A stretch of DNA of 64,000 nucleotides from Sepiola atlantica (lineage: Eukaryota; Mollusca; Cephalopoda; Sepiida; Sepiolidae). The notes below the pieces were generated by a model. It saw only the letters and a list, made by a program, of their open reading frames with translations. It was not told the DNA's origin and did not search any database. The DNA is taken from positions 19,505,274 to 19,569,273 of the forward strand of contig OY744537.1 in assembly GCA_963556195.1 (NCBI GenBank). Reading direction: 5' to 3'. Made by a program: the position numbers and the translations under genes. Below, piece by piece: positions 33,275 through 44,483 of this stretch (position 1 is the first letter of the stretch; the number at the start of each line of letters is the position of its first letter).

Positions 33275-33720
33275 TGTCTCCACCCCTTCCTCTTTTTCTC
33301 TTTCCCTCCCCAGCTACAGGTTAAAAATATTACTACTGTGGTGATATTTGCTTTTATTTGTAATGAACTATTCCAATCTAGTGTCTTATAGTTAGTTTTA
33401 TTACTTTTGACTTGATAAACGGTCACAGAAGCGAGTGATACCATATAAAATAAGAGTGGTGCTGGTGGGGGTGAAACAACATAATGAGAGGGTGAGTGTG
33501 AGAGGAGGAACTTAGTAAGAGATGGTTCACTTGGTGAGTTAATTGCAAATTACAGCTAATGAGAACAATTAAAATGGAAGTTTTAAAAAAAAATCATATC
33601 TCAATTCCCAAATTGAGGAATATTTTAGAATGTATTTTGTGTGATTAAACTATAGAGGGGAAAAAAGCCTTAGAGAAACAAACGTTGATTAACTCAGATT
33701 TAGTATAATAATAGATTGAA
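33275..33720. repeat. Dispersed repeat, copy 2
   Basis: Counterpart of 21175-21590: AGATGGTTCACTTGGTGAGT, TAATTGCAAATTACAGCTAA, TATTTTGTGTGATTAAAC, AGAAACAAACGTTGATTAAC. The region between matches contains small insertions. Confidence 0.7.
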
Positions 33721-33724
33721 AGAA

Positions 33725-34740
33725 ACTGACACCTCATAACGGTTGCGTTTTTATCAACTTTAACAGGGATCTTACAACTTTTCTCAATTCTTGTTTACGT
33801 AAACAGCCGGAAGATGCCGAAGCGCTTATCCAATCAGAATGCGAGAAAAGCAGACGAACATTTACTTTTTATATTGAGTAAATCGTAAAATTTATTAAGA
33901 CAATTGATTAAAGCGATAATGAATTTCAGCGTTTTAGGACAGGCGATTAGAAAATCTGCAAAAGTTTGAAAATGATTAACCCTAAACTAACCATATCCTA
34001 GTCGATCTGGTTCAAAAGCTGTACCAGTATCCAAAAAAAACAAACAATTTATCAAAAAAAAAATAATAATTGAACAAATTTCTTGCGACAAAAAAACTTT
34101 CTTGTGAAAAATAAAAAAAAAATTATAACAGTTCTTTCATTATATTTTCTTTGTCAAAAAATAATAATTTGTTTTATAAAATTTAACACTGTTTTTTCTT
34201 GCTTTAAATGTTTCAGTATTTTTTCCTGTTGGAGTGTCGGCTCATATTGATTTTGATGCCGGTTCGTTTTTATTCTGATTTTTTTTCCGGCTGTTAACGT
34301 AATTGTGTGTCAGCAAAAGTCAGTTTTATCACAGTTCACAAACTGTACCAGTACCAAATAAAGGAAGCATTCAAAATTCATTGTTTTGTTTTATTATTAT
34401 TATTTACGCTTTTGACTTTCATAAGTCATCATCAGAATATAGAGGATATCTTGTGGACAGACCTGTATGATTTTAAGGCTTACATATTTATTTATATTTT
34501 TTGTTCCGAATATAGTTGCTAATTAACACAAGAATAACTGATATATACAAAAGATTGGATGAAAAATAGGAGCTCAATTTAGCACAATAGTGTTACATAC
34601 TACATGGCATAATATGCTTTTGAAGTTTAAGTGTAAATATGGTTTGCAGAGTCATTAGGTGATAAACTTTGAGCTAGGTATCTGATTGGTTAGTTTAATC
34701 ACGTGACAGTTAAATAATCAGTTTCAGTTTGAATTTTGGT
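33725..34740. other. AT-rich DNA with repeat tails
   Basis: CTGGTTCAAAAGCTGTACCA (34008) is also at 24092, and CAAACTGTACCAGTACCAAA is at 34338. On the minus strand at 34405-34435 CTGATGA is followed by a stem TGACTT/AAGTCA and AAAAG: a hammerhead-like tail with G12 changed to A. Confidence 0.45.
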
Positions 34741-34751
34741 GAAAGAACCCA

Positions 34752-35114
34752 GCTCTCAAAGTGTAGTATCTGTTTCGATGGATACTGCACCCCATAGACT
34801 GGTATTGTCTTGGCCTTCGGGGCTTGATTTACGTCGGTCTATGGGTCTGTCCTGTGCAGTTCTAGGAGGTCCACCCTCCCAGGCTTCGCCTCCCCTCTTT
34901 GGGAAGGAGTAAGTTTATTGCTTACTGTCTGAGGCGCCCCTACCAGGGAATGCCGACGGGGCTGCCCAGGCAATTTTTAATGGCCAGAGTGCTCACTTTC
35001 TCGGGCGCTGGCTTTTCAAACCCCACTTTCCCGACCCGATCTTGGGTCACATCTTACTTGTGGGAGTAAGATAAAACTGGCCTTGTGCCTAACTCCTGGG
35101 GAGGAGTAAATAAA
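34752..35114 (+). mobile_element. U2-headed SINE, subfamily A (near full length)
   Basis: The head keeps CAAAGTGTAGTATCTGTTTC; the complete body follows, including CCATAGACTGGTATTGTCTT ... GTCGGTCTATGGGTCTGTCC, whose CCATAGAC / GTCTATGG ends can pair. The tail is GGCCTTGTGCCTAACTCCTG, GGGAGGAGTAAATAAA. The first ~20 bases of the U2 head are missing or replaced. Confidence 0.85.
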
Positions 35115-35305
35115 ACCAGTAATGCAAGGTCTTGCTTAGACACATGTGGAGATGATCCAACCAGAAATATTTAAAGATAAAATGGTTGTTATCTCCTTAA
35201 AAAAAACAGAACATCTTCTATTTACAAGTCCCAAGAAAATTATCCAGAGATAGAACATTATCATCTCGGGCCAACAGAAAGGAAAAACATTATGCATGGA
35301 TTAGG

Positions 35306-35940
35306 TTGTTCTTTCACCATCGTACCTTTTGTGTCAAAGTGATGAGTGTGCGCAATGGAGTGCTTCAAGGATCTGTCCCCGGTCTGGTTCTGTTTCTCCT
35401 GTATGTCAATGATTTGCCAGATGAATTGACCGAAAAGCTATTACTCTTTGTGGACTATGATCAACTTCAGGATGATCTGAACAAAGTCTAGTCCTGCTCT
35501 TCAAGCTGGGATTTATTGCTGAACTCTGAAAAATGCAGTTATTATCCTATTGGCTCTCTACCTACTACCCCCTCCCCTCCTCCCCCAACTATCGGTTTTC
35601 CACCTCAACCACTCAATATCATTTCAAATGCAAAGAACCTTGGCACGGTTATGGACAACTCCTTCAAACGAATGCATTATTATATCAAGATGGTGAACAC
35701 AGCCAGGCAGGTTCGCTACCTGATCTGGAGGTCCTTTCTTAACCTAACGATAAACACTTTCCGTCCCCTATACATAATTTTATTACAGCCCATCCTTGAG
35801 TATGCAATAGAAGAAAGCCAGCATTCTTTGTCAGTGTTTCTGCTCTGTAAAACTGTCTGCCAGAAGAGGTCATGACGATGCCTACCATATCCAGGTTTAA
35901 AGTGGCCTTGAACAAACATTCAGACTGTATTTGGATGTAA
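35306..35940 (+). pseudogene. Jockey-like LINE reverse transcriptase, C-terminal half
   Basis: The translation shows NGVLQGSVPGLVLFLLYVND (RT motif with the PQGSVLGP.LF..Y.NDL block), LLFVDYDQL (in place of the catalytic FADD, so the key Asp pair is degraded), a frame break near 35491, then LNSEKCSYYPIG, KNLGTVMDNSF and FRPLYIILLQPILEYAI, all standard thumb and post-RT motifs. The terminal part (LPEEV..MPTISRFKVALNKH) lies in a third frame near 35862-35930. Inactive. It may belong to the same family as the linker fragment at 26045. Confidence 0.8.
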
Positions 35941-35949
35941 ATATCTTCT

Positions 35950-37250
35950 GTCTCTTTACATGGCTTGTTACACTTTGCTGCTATTTTTTTTTTTTTTTTG
36001 CCAATAGATTTGATTTGAGACGTATATAACAATAGTAGGATTTTTAAATAAACATAAAAAAAACACTTTCTTTTATTAGGAAACATTTTACTTTAAAACC
36101 GTCCACTCGGTCTAACGAATATCAATAAACAGATTTTTATTTAGTTTCACCAATGTCTAAACCTAGTTGACACAGGGTACATACATTGTATGATTGTTTA
36201 AAATATATTTTATTGACTGGAACAAGTTGCTGTAGCCCGTCAAGAATGTAACTCGTGTAAATAGTCTTAAAAATAATATTGACTTATTTCGGGATTACGG
36301 TATAAAGAATAGACTCCATGGAGACTGTATTGGGAGCTTTCAGATGAGATTTATAAAACAATCTGAACTTACTACAAGTTAAACCTGATGTTGTAAAGAA
36401 AAAGTAGAAATAAAGAAAAAAACAATGAAACAATTTTTTACTTTTATAAAAAATTATTTTTACTAATGTTGAAATGGGATTGTGTATTTCTTATTTTAAA
36501 AAAAAATTTTTTTTTTACATAGTGTTTTTACTAAGATGCCCAAGGCAGGGGCGGGGGTTATAAATAAATCAGTTGAGTTATTAAAATAGTTGCAGGGTTA
36601 CCCGGCATTGTGGGAGGCGTAGGGTCCTGGAAAAGAAAATAGAATAGTTAAAAAAAAAATGTAACATGTTTCTTTTTTGTACTCTTTTTTTTTTTTTTTC
36701 TTTTTTTTAACTAGCTTCAGTAGTGCTGGTTTCCGAATTTGGTCCATGGTGAACCCAAGCAAATACTTATCTTTTTAACATAACCAGCTCATGGATTGAA
36801 TGAAGAACCCTATGTCCCCCTATTCAGTCCAGCCTATGATACCAGATTACCATTTTAATTCTTACTTTTACATTTTATAACATGCATTCTTTCGGGCGAA
36901 GCTTAAGGATGCACTCAGCATTGATTGGATGCGCGATGGTATAAGTACACTGACGTTTATTGATATAATTTTTGGTAAATTAATAGTTTTTTAAGCGCAC
37001 CCGGCATTTCTTGGAAATGAATGAGGACCCATGTGTAATCTTGCTAAACACCCCGAACCCCATGTACATATCATTACTTAATTTCTAAAATTAAAAAATT
37101 ATGAATCGAATAAAATAAAGTAAAAAGTCGTCTTTCCTTTTTATTTATGTCAAATGCGAACGCTGACCCCCATGATATTATTGTACCCCCTTTGATCAAA
37201 ATGAAACATAAATATCAAAGTTCTCTCTGTAATGTAGTTTAAACAAATAT
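35950..37250. other. No gene seen
   Basis: AT-rich, with T homopolymers at about 35984-35999 and 36684-36710. Scattered short ORFs without motifs. Confidence 0.45.
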
Positions 37251-37257
37251 ACATGGT

Positions 37258-38365
37258 CATGGATATCTATCTCTTTTTCTCTCTCTCTATCTCTTTTTCT
37301 CTCTCTCTATCTCTTTTTCTCTCTCTCTATCTCTTTTTCTCTCTCTCTATCTCTTTTTCTTTCTCTCTATCTCTTTTCTCTCTCTATCTCTTTTCTCTCT
37401 CTCTCTTTTTCTATCTCTTTTTCTATCTCTTTTTCTATCTCTTTTTCTCTCTTTTTCTATCTCTTTTTCTCTCTTTTTCTATCTCTTTTTCTATCTCTTT
37501 TTCTATCTCTTTTTCTATCTCTTTTTCTATCTCTTTTTCTATCTCTTTTTCTATCTCTTTTTCTATCTCTTTTTCTATCTCTTTTTCTATCTCTTTTTCT
37601 CTCTTTTCTATCTCTATCTCTTTTTCTATCTCTATCTCTTTTTCTATCTCTATCTCTTTTTCTATCTCTATCTCTTTTTCTATCTCTATCTCTTTTTCTA
37701 TCTCTATCTCTTTTTCTATCTCTATCTCTTTTTCTATCTCTTTTTCTCTCCTATCTCTTTTTCTCTCTCTCTATCTCTTTTTCTCTCTCTCTATCTCTTT
37801 TTCTCTCTCTATCTCTTTTTCTCTCTCTATCTCTTTTTCTCTCGCTCTCTCTTTTTCTCTCGCTCTCTCTTTTTCTCTCGCTCTCTCTTTTTCTCTCGCT
37901 CTCTCTTTTTCTCTCGCTCTCTCTTTTTCTCTCGCTCTCTCTTTTTCTCTCGCTCTCTCTTTTTCTCTCGCTCTCTCTTTTTCTCTCGCTCTCTCTTTTT
38001 CTCTCGCTCTCTCTTTTTCTCTCGCTCTCTCTTTTTCTCTCGCTCTCTCTTTTTCTCTCGCTCTCTCTTTTTCTCTCGCTCTCTCTTTTTCTCTCGCTCT
38101 CTCTTTTTCTCTCGCTCTCTCTTTTTCTCTCGCTCTCTCTTTTTCTCTCGCTCTCTCTTTTTCTCTCGCTCTCTCTTTTTCTCTCGCTCTCTCTTTTTCT
38201 CTCGCTCTCTCTTTTTCTCTCGCTCTCTCTTTTTCTCTCTCTCTCACTCTCTCTCTTTTTCTCTCTCTCTCACTCTCTCTCTTTTTCACTCTCTCTCACT
38301 CTCTCTTTTTCACTCTCTCTCACTCTCTCTCTCTCACTCTCTCACTCTCTCTCTCACTCTCTCTC

Positions 38366-38404
<39 letters not shown>

Positions 38405-38440
38405 ATCTCTCTATCTCTTTTAGTCATTTTTTCTTTTTAC
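37258..38440. repeat. 1.2-kb pyrimidine tract with nested CT-rich tandem units
   Basis: The plus strand is almost pure C/T from 37268 to 38410. Subarrays follow one another: CTCTCTCTATCTCTTTTTCT (20-mer), CTATCTCTTTTT (12-mer), TATCTCTATCTCTTTTTC (18-mer), then about 21 copies of the 18-mer CTCGCTCTCTCTTTTTCT (37839-38235), ending in plain (CT)n. Long ORFs with FSLALS (or its minus-strand counterpart EKERAR) are by-products of 18-base periodicity. Confidence 0.95.
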
Positions 38441-38449
38441 AATAAAAAT

Positions 38450-39037
38450 TACCTCCACCTTCACTAATCTGGTCTCTATTTGCCCCCGAGACCACACTGA
38501 ATCCGATTATGTATGCTTATTAATTGTATCTTGTGTAGTTTGTGACTTCTTCTAGCAGGAGACACACACACGGGCAGAAAAATATGACTTTCCTTTATAT
38601 ATTAGATGATGAACGAGTGCCCCTGTAAAAGTGCTTTTCACCTTTTGTATCTCGTTATTCATATTCATTGGCAGCAATACTCATGTTGCCTTCCATATCA
38701 GTGGCCTTTTTGATCAATTAAAACTTCGTACAGGATATGGCGCTCATCAATAAATCTCATAATATATTAAGAAGCAAACAATCCCCACGTTTTGTTAGCA
38801 GGAAATGTTTTAATTGTCCACATGCAATAAAGATAAAAATTCATGAAACTTTAATTTTGCCTTTTGTTAATTTTAATGATGTTAATGAAAATTTGTTATG
38901 TTCATAAAAAAAAAAGAAAAATGAATTCTTTTCTAGTGATTATGCGTCATTTTTTCTTCATTTTCTTTTGATGGAGTATGTGTAGGGAATTTATACGAAT
39001 AAAATAAGACATTTGTAAAATACCCAACCCCCTAGGA
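38450..39037. other. No gene seen
   Basis: AT-rich unassigned sequence leading up to the hAT-type element; the last 8 bases (39030-39037) are its left target duplication. Confidence 0.4.
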
Positions 39038-39584
39038 CAGGGGCGCGGCAACCTCCGGCCCGCCACCTTGCTATGCTTTATTATTGCAATCCGGTCCACG
39101 GACCTCCCAGTAAAACACATATCATTTTGTGACTTAGACGTAAAAGTAGGTTTCAATTAAGATTTACAGTGGGATAAAAATGTATAAATATCAGCGAGCG
39201 ATGATGCATGTATATTTCATTTTTCTTTAACTATTAATTTCAAATTCTTGGCCTGAGATAAAAATAGAAAAAGAGAGAGGCAAAGAGGAAACGAGAGAAC
39301 TCATGTGAGGTGTGTCAAAACAAATGCTGGATCAACTTGCTACTTCCCTCATCATTATTTTTAATGATTCCAAAATGGCTCTTCCTCGGCGCCTTTTATA
39401 ACATCACATACAGAAGTCTCTTGAGAAAAAATATCAGATTTGTAGAGTGTCCAATGCAATTTTTCTACAATTTATTCATGTAAACAAAATATAGTAATTC
39501 TGAAATTTCGTTTTTCACTCCGGCCCGTGATCTCGTTCCAAAAGTCTCATCCGGCCCTCACTCTGAAAAGGTTGTCCGCCCCTG
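39038..39584. mobile_element. hAT-type MITE, 547 bp, 8-bp target duplication
   Basis: The ends are CAGGGGCGCGGCAACCTCCG and, reversed, CAGGGGCGGACAACCTTTTC; CAGGGGCG is typical of hAT superfamily TIRs. Flanks CCCTAGGA (39030-39037) and ACCTAGGA (39585-39592) are an 8-bp duplication with one mismatch. CCGGCC-rich subterminal segments pair loosely. The interior has no transposase motif. Confidence 0.85.
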
Positions 39585-39746
39585 ACCTAGGACGTGTGAA
39601 TCTCGCATTCTGCTTGATCGGCTGATCCTGGGGAAAGAGAATGAATTGTGTGAAAGAGAAAGAAAGGTAGTCACGTGATTGACATCACTCGTTTTGAGAT
39701 AGGTGCAGGATATTCAAACTTGTCCATATTTTTGCATTAAGATATG

Positions 39747-39944
39747 TTACAACAGATACACGTCGATAAGGTGCAGAAAGTGATGCAAGTGTGAACATCG
39801 GCAGAGATCAGCTTGTAGTTCGATAAGCGCATGTAGTGTATTCTGCCCAGTTCTTTCCAAATCACTACAACCAACTTCAGAGAATTCAAACTTCATAGAA
39901 CCAGCCAGCTGTTTAGTACTTGGTGTTTGTGACTTTAACTTCAT
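39747..39944 (-). other. Unassigned 65-codon ORF
   Basis: Starts MKLKSQTPSTKQLAGSMKFE and ends FLHLIDVYLL. Composition is more protein-like than neighbouring chance ORFs (acidic and Cys residues, no low complexity), but I recognise no family and see no acceptor or donor that would make it a clear exon. Could be a transposon relic. Confidence 0.25.
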
Positions 39945-40002
39945 CTAATTTATAGACCATTTTCATTCCTGGGAAATGCCGGATGTTTCTGCTAGTATCT
40001 AA

Positions 40003-40280
40003 TATATATAAGGCAGTTGTCTGTTTGTTTGTATGTTTCTATGCCTGCAAAAGACTCTCGACAGACCACCGTAAACTTGACGTTTTCGGAATCGCCCAGA
40101 TTTCAGACGCATAATATCGAAAAATTGGGAAAAAACCCATCGATTTCTTCATATAGAACCGACCCTAAACATGTGACGGAGGTCCCTAAATTTGGTCGCC
40201 CTCTGGCAGATCGTACGCTCTGCACATACATGCGTGCATCAAAAACAGCCCAGCTTCAAACTGCGTTTAAGTGACTTATT
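40003..40280 (+). repeat. Likely dispersed repeat starting TATATAAGGCAGTTGTCTG
   Basis: TATATATAAGGCAGTTGTCTG followed by TTTGTTTGTATGTTTC is the sort of start seen in repeats of related genomes, and TCTATATTAATAAAATTGTG at 45990 is similar in style. An 85-codon ORF across it shows no known domain. Class uncertain. Confidence 0.35.
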
Positions 40281-40304
40281 TTTTGTTAGTTTTTATATTC
40301 TGTT

Positions 40305-40374
40305 CGTTTAGCACATTTGGTAACGACGAAGGGCCAAGAACTAGAAGTTGATGGTTCGATCCCCACCGACACTA
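40305..40374 (+). repeat. tRNA-like sequence (SINE head or tRNA pseudogene)
   Basis: TTAGCACATTTGGTAACGAC fits a polymerase III A-box and GGTTCGATCCC is a perfect B-box, 37 bases apart, with a short oligo-T run after. The anticodon arm is not a good cloverleaf, so it is probably a tRNA-derived retroposon remnant. Confidence 0.5.
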
Positions 40375-40929
40375 CAATTTTTTTTTTAATTAACGGTGAC
40401 GAAATATACATCGAAGGGGGAGACGACCGGGAAGACAAAGTTAGTACTTACTTTTGCCCCGGGAAATGGGGAGAGGGGGAGCAGTTATGAGTTGGCAACT
40501 GGGGAAGACACTGCTTTTACCTCCGACAACCGGTGAAATGAGAGATTGTTACATCTGCAGAGAGGGAGAGGAAAACAGAGGGAAGAGCCCCGGAAGTTAC
40601 CCATGCTAGTTTAAAATCATAAAAAAAACAAGTCTAAATTTTTTTTTTCTGTTTGAATAAAGAAATTCAAAACAAAACTGGCAAATTTTAAATTAAATTA
40701 AAGCCAGGTGAAAAAACATTCTTAATTTCATTACATTTGCCATTGCACAGGATTTTTATGCCAAATTTGGTGCAATTCTATTTATTAGTTTTCAACCCAG
40801 TTTATTGCTATTAATAATAGTATTATAATTTTGATCAGGCATGTACTGTAGACTCAGCATGCTGATTTGAGTTTTGGCAGCGTTACTGCATCACTTTCAC
40901 TAAATCTCTTGGGAAAGATATGAATCCAT

Positions 40930-41204
40930 ATATCCTTCCTCCAGTTATGGATTAAATAGTAGGGTAGACTAGACTTTCAATCCCTGGTTGTGCAACCAGT
41001 TTAGGAGAAGGAAAACTCTGAAATAATGCCAGTCTTTCTCTGCTTATACTAGCATTGTTTCCAGTTGTCCTGGACTTCTCATTGCCACTAGACTCTAGCA
41101 ATGCTGGTTCAGAAGAGGTGTGATTGGGGATTGTACGACCGTTACTTTCCTATCGACTCCCCTTACAGGGGATATCCATTGTCTCTCGAGATTGAACAGA
41201 GGCC
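40930..41204 (+). mobile_element. SINE with 5S-SINE body but a non-5S head (second copy)
   Basis: Head: CCTTCCTCCAGTTATGGATT, AAATAGTAGGGTAGACTAGA, GGTTGTGCAACCAGTTTAGG. Body: CTCTGCTTATACTAGCATTG, CAGTTGTCCTGGACTTCTC, GATATCCATTGTCTCTCGAG. Head and body both match 5778-6072, showing that this combination was amplified. Confidence 0.75.
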
Positions 41205-41209
41205 TTAAA

Positions 41210-42090
41210 CATGACATGCGTGTAATGTCAAGAGCACTTTTACATAATTTGGAATTTTGCCTAATCATTTTTAATTCGTAATGTATATTTTTACCAGCAG
41301 TAGGATTAGACCTTTGAACCCCTTAGGGCACACCCAGCATCACAAGGGTTCTTCATGCCAAATTTTACAAGGTTTTGGAGCCTATATGTACTTATTGTTT
41401 GTAGTATTAGCAGTAATAGTATTAACATTTATTTTAGGATGTTTCATGCCAAATTTGGTAGAATTCTTTTAAGTAGTTTTGGAACCTATAAGTGACCAAC
41501 AGATGGACAAAAATTCTTAAATTATGATATAGATATTAGTTGAAGTACCCGTCACTCACCTGTCTGAGGAGATGACTTAAGAAAAAAGAAAAAAAGAAGC
41601 ACAGAAATTTATTAAATATCGGAAATGTAATTTACGCCGCCCGCTTTTCATATGAAAACAGTTTTAGCAATGTTTAACCTATTAGAACTAAGTGAGAAAA
41701 AAAAAACACTGAACCAAAAAAGGACACCCTTTCATTGGACACCACATAACCATAATTGTAAAAGTAGTTTGTTTTGGGTAGAAACATGGATAGTTGCAGG
41801 CATCAAAGTTTTTGAACTTTTGTTGCAATTCCACTTATATTAAAAACAAAAATAATCCCTGAAAAAAATGTTTACGCAATAAAAAATCTTTTAAAAAATC
41901 TTTAAAAAAAAAAAAAGATGAATTCATCTTTTCATAAAGCAGCAGGGCCAATTCACTCATAATATAACGGCCATTTTCTCTCTCTGTGTCTGTCCGTCAG
42001 TCACAATTTTTTAAAGAAATGTTTTAACTTCTCTTAGAAATGGAAAATATTGTATTAATACTAAATAATAAATTCCCAACAAATAAAGCG
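41210..42090. other. No gene recognised
   Basis: The phrase TTCATGCCAAATTTTACAAG / TTTCATGCCAAATTTGGTAG occurs twice within 41350-41465 and again in part at 40757, a small local repeat. Otherwise unassigned. Confidence 0.4.
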
Positions 42091-42094
42091 GATG

Positions 42095-42168
42095 CCATGA
42101 CCGAAAATCGAAACCGAAACCTTGAGATCTTCAGTCTGATGTTCTACGAACTGAGATATTTAGATTTT
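42095..42168 (-). repeat. tRNA-Phe-like pseudogene or SINE head
   Basis: The minus strand reads TATCTCAGTTCGTAGAACAT (A-box region), CAGACTGAAGATCTCAAGG (anticodon loop with GAA, as in tRNA-Phe), then GGTTTCGATTTTCGGTC in place of the B-box and acceptor. The acceptor stem no longer pairs, so it is not a working gene. Confidence 0.65.
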
Positions 42169-42434
42169 CTTATAAATAGATCTTAAAATATTACCGTAAC
42201 AATATAATTATAGCTTTGATGTGACGTCATAGATTTATGATTTACATCATGTTTCAAAACACGAATTCAAACATAAGCGAAAATAAAATAAATAAATGAA
42301 TGGTTAAACATTATCAAAAGCGTTGGAAATTCTTTTAATAGTCCAAAGCAATTTATTTTGTTTTAACTACGTGTTGGCGTTAAAAACTATTTTTATATAT
42401 AATATATACTAGAATTTGAGAATTTGGATTCGTG

Positions 42435-42458
42435 TATATATATATATATATATATATA
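42435..42458. repeat. (TA)n microsatellite
   Basis: A short AT run directly before the retroelement ORF fragment. Confidence 0.9.
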
Positions 42459-42459
42459 A

Positions 42460-42783
42460 TCAACGGACGTTCAAAATAACACATACGGGTCTTCCATTAC
42501 AGACCATTTACTTAAAAACCCGCCGTGCGCTAGGAATTTTAGCATGGACTCCTTCACCATTCTTAGTCATGCTCACTCGTTATACCATCTAAAAATCTTG
42601 GAGACGATCCACGTTCGTCTCAAACGTCCCTCTCTTTGTAAACAAAGAGTGTCTATTAGGACTAGATGTGATCAGTCTAAGATTCATCCTCCATTGTACA
42701 TATATCATAACGCTATTTTATATTCTGTACTCTCTCTTTTCACCCCCCTTTTTTTAAATCCCTATTTTAAATCCCTAAATTAA
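42460..42783 (+). pseudogene. Retroelement ORF C-terminus (GIY-YIG-nuclease-type tail)
   Basis: Open from about 42460, reading SSITDHLLKNPPCA, then DSFTILSHAHSLYHLKILET and RLKRPSLCKQR before fading into low complexity. 'HL......F.ILS.AHS.YHLKILE...I....PSLC.Q' is the C-terminal helix region found after GIY-YIG-like nuclease domains in Penelope-like and some related retroelement ORFs. Only this tail remains. It points opposite to the Penelope-like ORF at 43186-44118, from which it is separated by an A-rich tract. Confidence 0.6.
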
Positions 42784-43125
42784 AAATAAAATAAAATAAA
42801 ATAATCAGTAAAAAATAAAATTAAAGTGACAATAATAAATAGAAATAATAAAAATAAAAAGAATAAAAAATATAAAAAGAATAAAAATAAAAATAAAAAA
42901 TGATAAAAAATAATAAATAAAAATTTAAAAAAAAAAAAATATAAATAAAAATGAAAATAAAAATAAAAAATAAATTAAAGATAATACAAAATAATAAAAT
43001 GAAAATAAAAATAAAAATTGATAAAAAATACAATAAAAAATAATAAAAATAAAAAATAAAAATTGAAAAATAAGAAACAACAAAATATAAAATAAAATAA
43101 AATAAAAATAAGATTAAAAATTAAA
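42784..43125. repeat. A-rich (AAATAAAAAT)n low-complexity tract
   Basis: About 340 bases of A with interspersed T, in imperfect AAATAAAAAT-like units. It may be an expanded poly-A tail of the element ending at 42783. Confidence 0.9.
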
Positions 43126-43185
43126 ATTGGGTGTGTGTTATGCTAACAATGAAGTAACAGTAGAGTGGTCGTAGTTATTCGTAAT

Positions 43186-44118
43186 CTAAAGTCTGCTTAG
43201 CGTGTGCTCCTTTAAATGTTTGCAGTTCAAACTCGTTTCGTTTCTGACGTTGAGTAATCTTTCTCTATCTTTAAATTTAACAATTTCAAGTTTCTCACCC
43301 AGGCATAGGAAAAAGGTGATGAGTGATTTACATGTTTTCGCCCTTCTTATTATGCTCCATCTAATTATTGTTTTTTTTTTCTCGTCTATCAATTTCCAGA
43401 AGTGTCGGGACAGCAGAATTGTTACTATATTTCTTATTTCTGAAGGATAATTTATGTGTGTAATACCTATCTTTAAAACTTCTTGACGTGCTTCCTATAT
43501 AGAACTTACTATCGCCTGGATTTTCAAGAGCGTAGATTTCCGCATGATATATTACCGATGCGGTGACACAATTTTTTTGTAAGGGACATTCATCCTGTCT
43601 TTGACAGTTACAATTGTTAGTTGTAGGATTACCTTCAATATCACTATTAGTATCATTCCTTTTAAGTATTTTATTATGTTTTTTATTCTTTCTATGCTGT
43701 CTGTACAGCTATAACTTAGTTTTAATGTATTCTTATTAAATAGCTTATGGAGTGTGTTACCAGGTGGGAAGTGTTTGTTTATAAGTTGTAGAAATTTGTT
43801 ACCAATTTTTGTTTTTAACATCGTATCGAATGGGGGTGTAAACCAGATTATTTTCCTGCTTCTGTTTCTAGAGTTGCTAGCATTTGTAGTTGTATTTTTA
43901 TATTTTATATCGGCATTTACATACCCGCTATTCTTTAAGGCAGTGTTGTAAATATTTTTATAGTTGTTAAACGTTGTTTCGTCCGATGAGTTATTGCTAA
44001 TTCTACTTTCTATTGACTTGGGTATGTGTTTAATTATTGAAGGAGGGTGTTTTTCTTGTATTAAAATTAATTTATATATTGAAACTGCTTTATATACTAA
44101 AAGTATATTCATAGGCAA
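43186..44118 (-). pseudogene. Penelope-like retroelement: post-RT region and GIY-YIG endonuclease
   Basis: The first frame (44118-43552) carries NSRNRSRKIIWFTPPFDTML, KIGNKFLQLINKHFPPGNTL and HKLFNKNTLKLSYSC, the conserved stretch linking RT to the endonuclease in Penelope-like elements. Around 43600-43570 the frame breaks just where a Cys-rich C-x-C...CPL zinc-binding motif should be. Other frames then show the GIY-YIG core as KFYIGSTSRSFKDRYYTHKL (about 43500-43440), and after another break (43392-43186) KKTIIRWSIIRRAKTCKSL and CLGEKLEIV, the end of the GIY-YIG ORF. The RT catalytic core is missing: the copy is 5'-truncated near 44130. Two or more frameshifts make it inactive. Such elements insert by target-primed reverse transcription and often leave inverted partial copies. 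Confidence 0.9.
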
Positions 44119-44483
44119 GTATGTGCGTTTAAATATATTGTTTGCTTGAAAGTGGATCTGTGTGTGTGTTCATGTTTAGATGTGTGCGTATATTGATGTC
44201 TGTTTATTTATGTGTACTTATGTACCTATTAAATCTGTTTATATGTGTATTTTACTGATAGATAAGATAAATGTGTTTGTAGGATTTGAGAATTCAAATA
44301 GGGTTGAAAAGTAGCCATCGCTAAGAGGGCAATAAAAAACAGGGATGGTTAGGTTGTAAAAAAGGATGAACGGTCAACAAGTAAAATAGGTAATCCGATA
44401 CCAATTCATAAGAAATAGAAAGAATAACCAATCCCAAACAAGGATTTATTCTGAAAAAATCTGCAAACCCATCTCATTACTCT

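Noticed and set aside
37253..38467. 404-codon ORF rich in Phe-Ser-Leu
   Set aside because: It is the translation of a C/T simple-sequence tract with 6-, 12- and 18-base periodicity. No start context, domain or non-repeat part supports a protein.
42821..43033. Phe/Ile/Tyr-rich minus-strand ORF
   Set aside because: Translation of an A-rich low-complexity tract.
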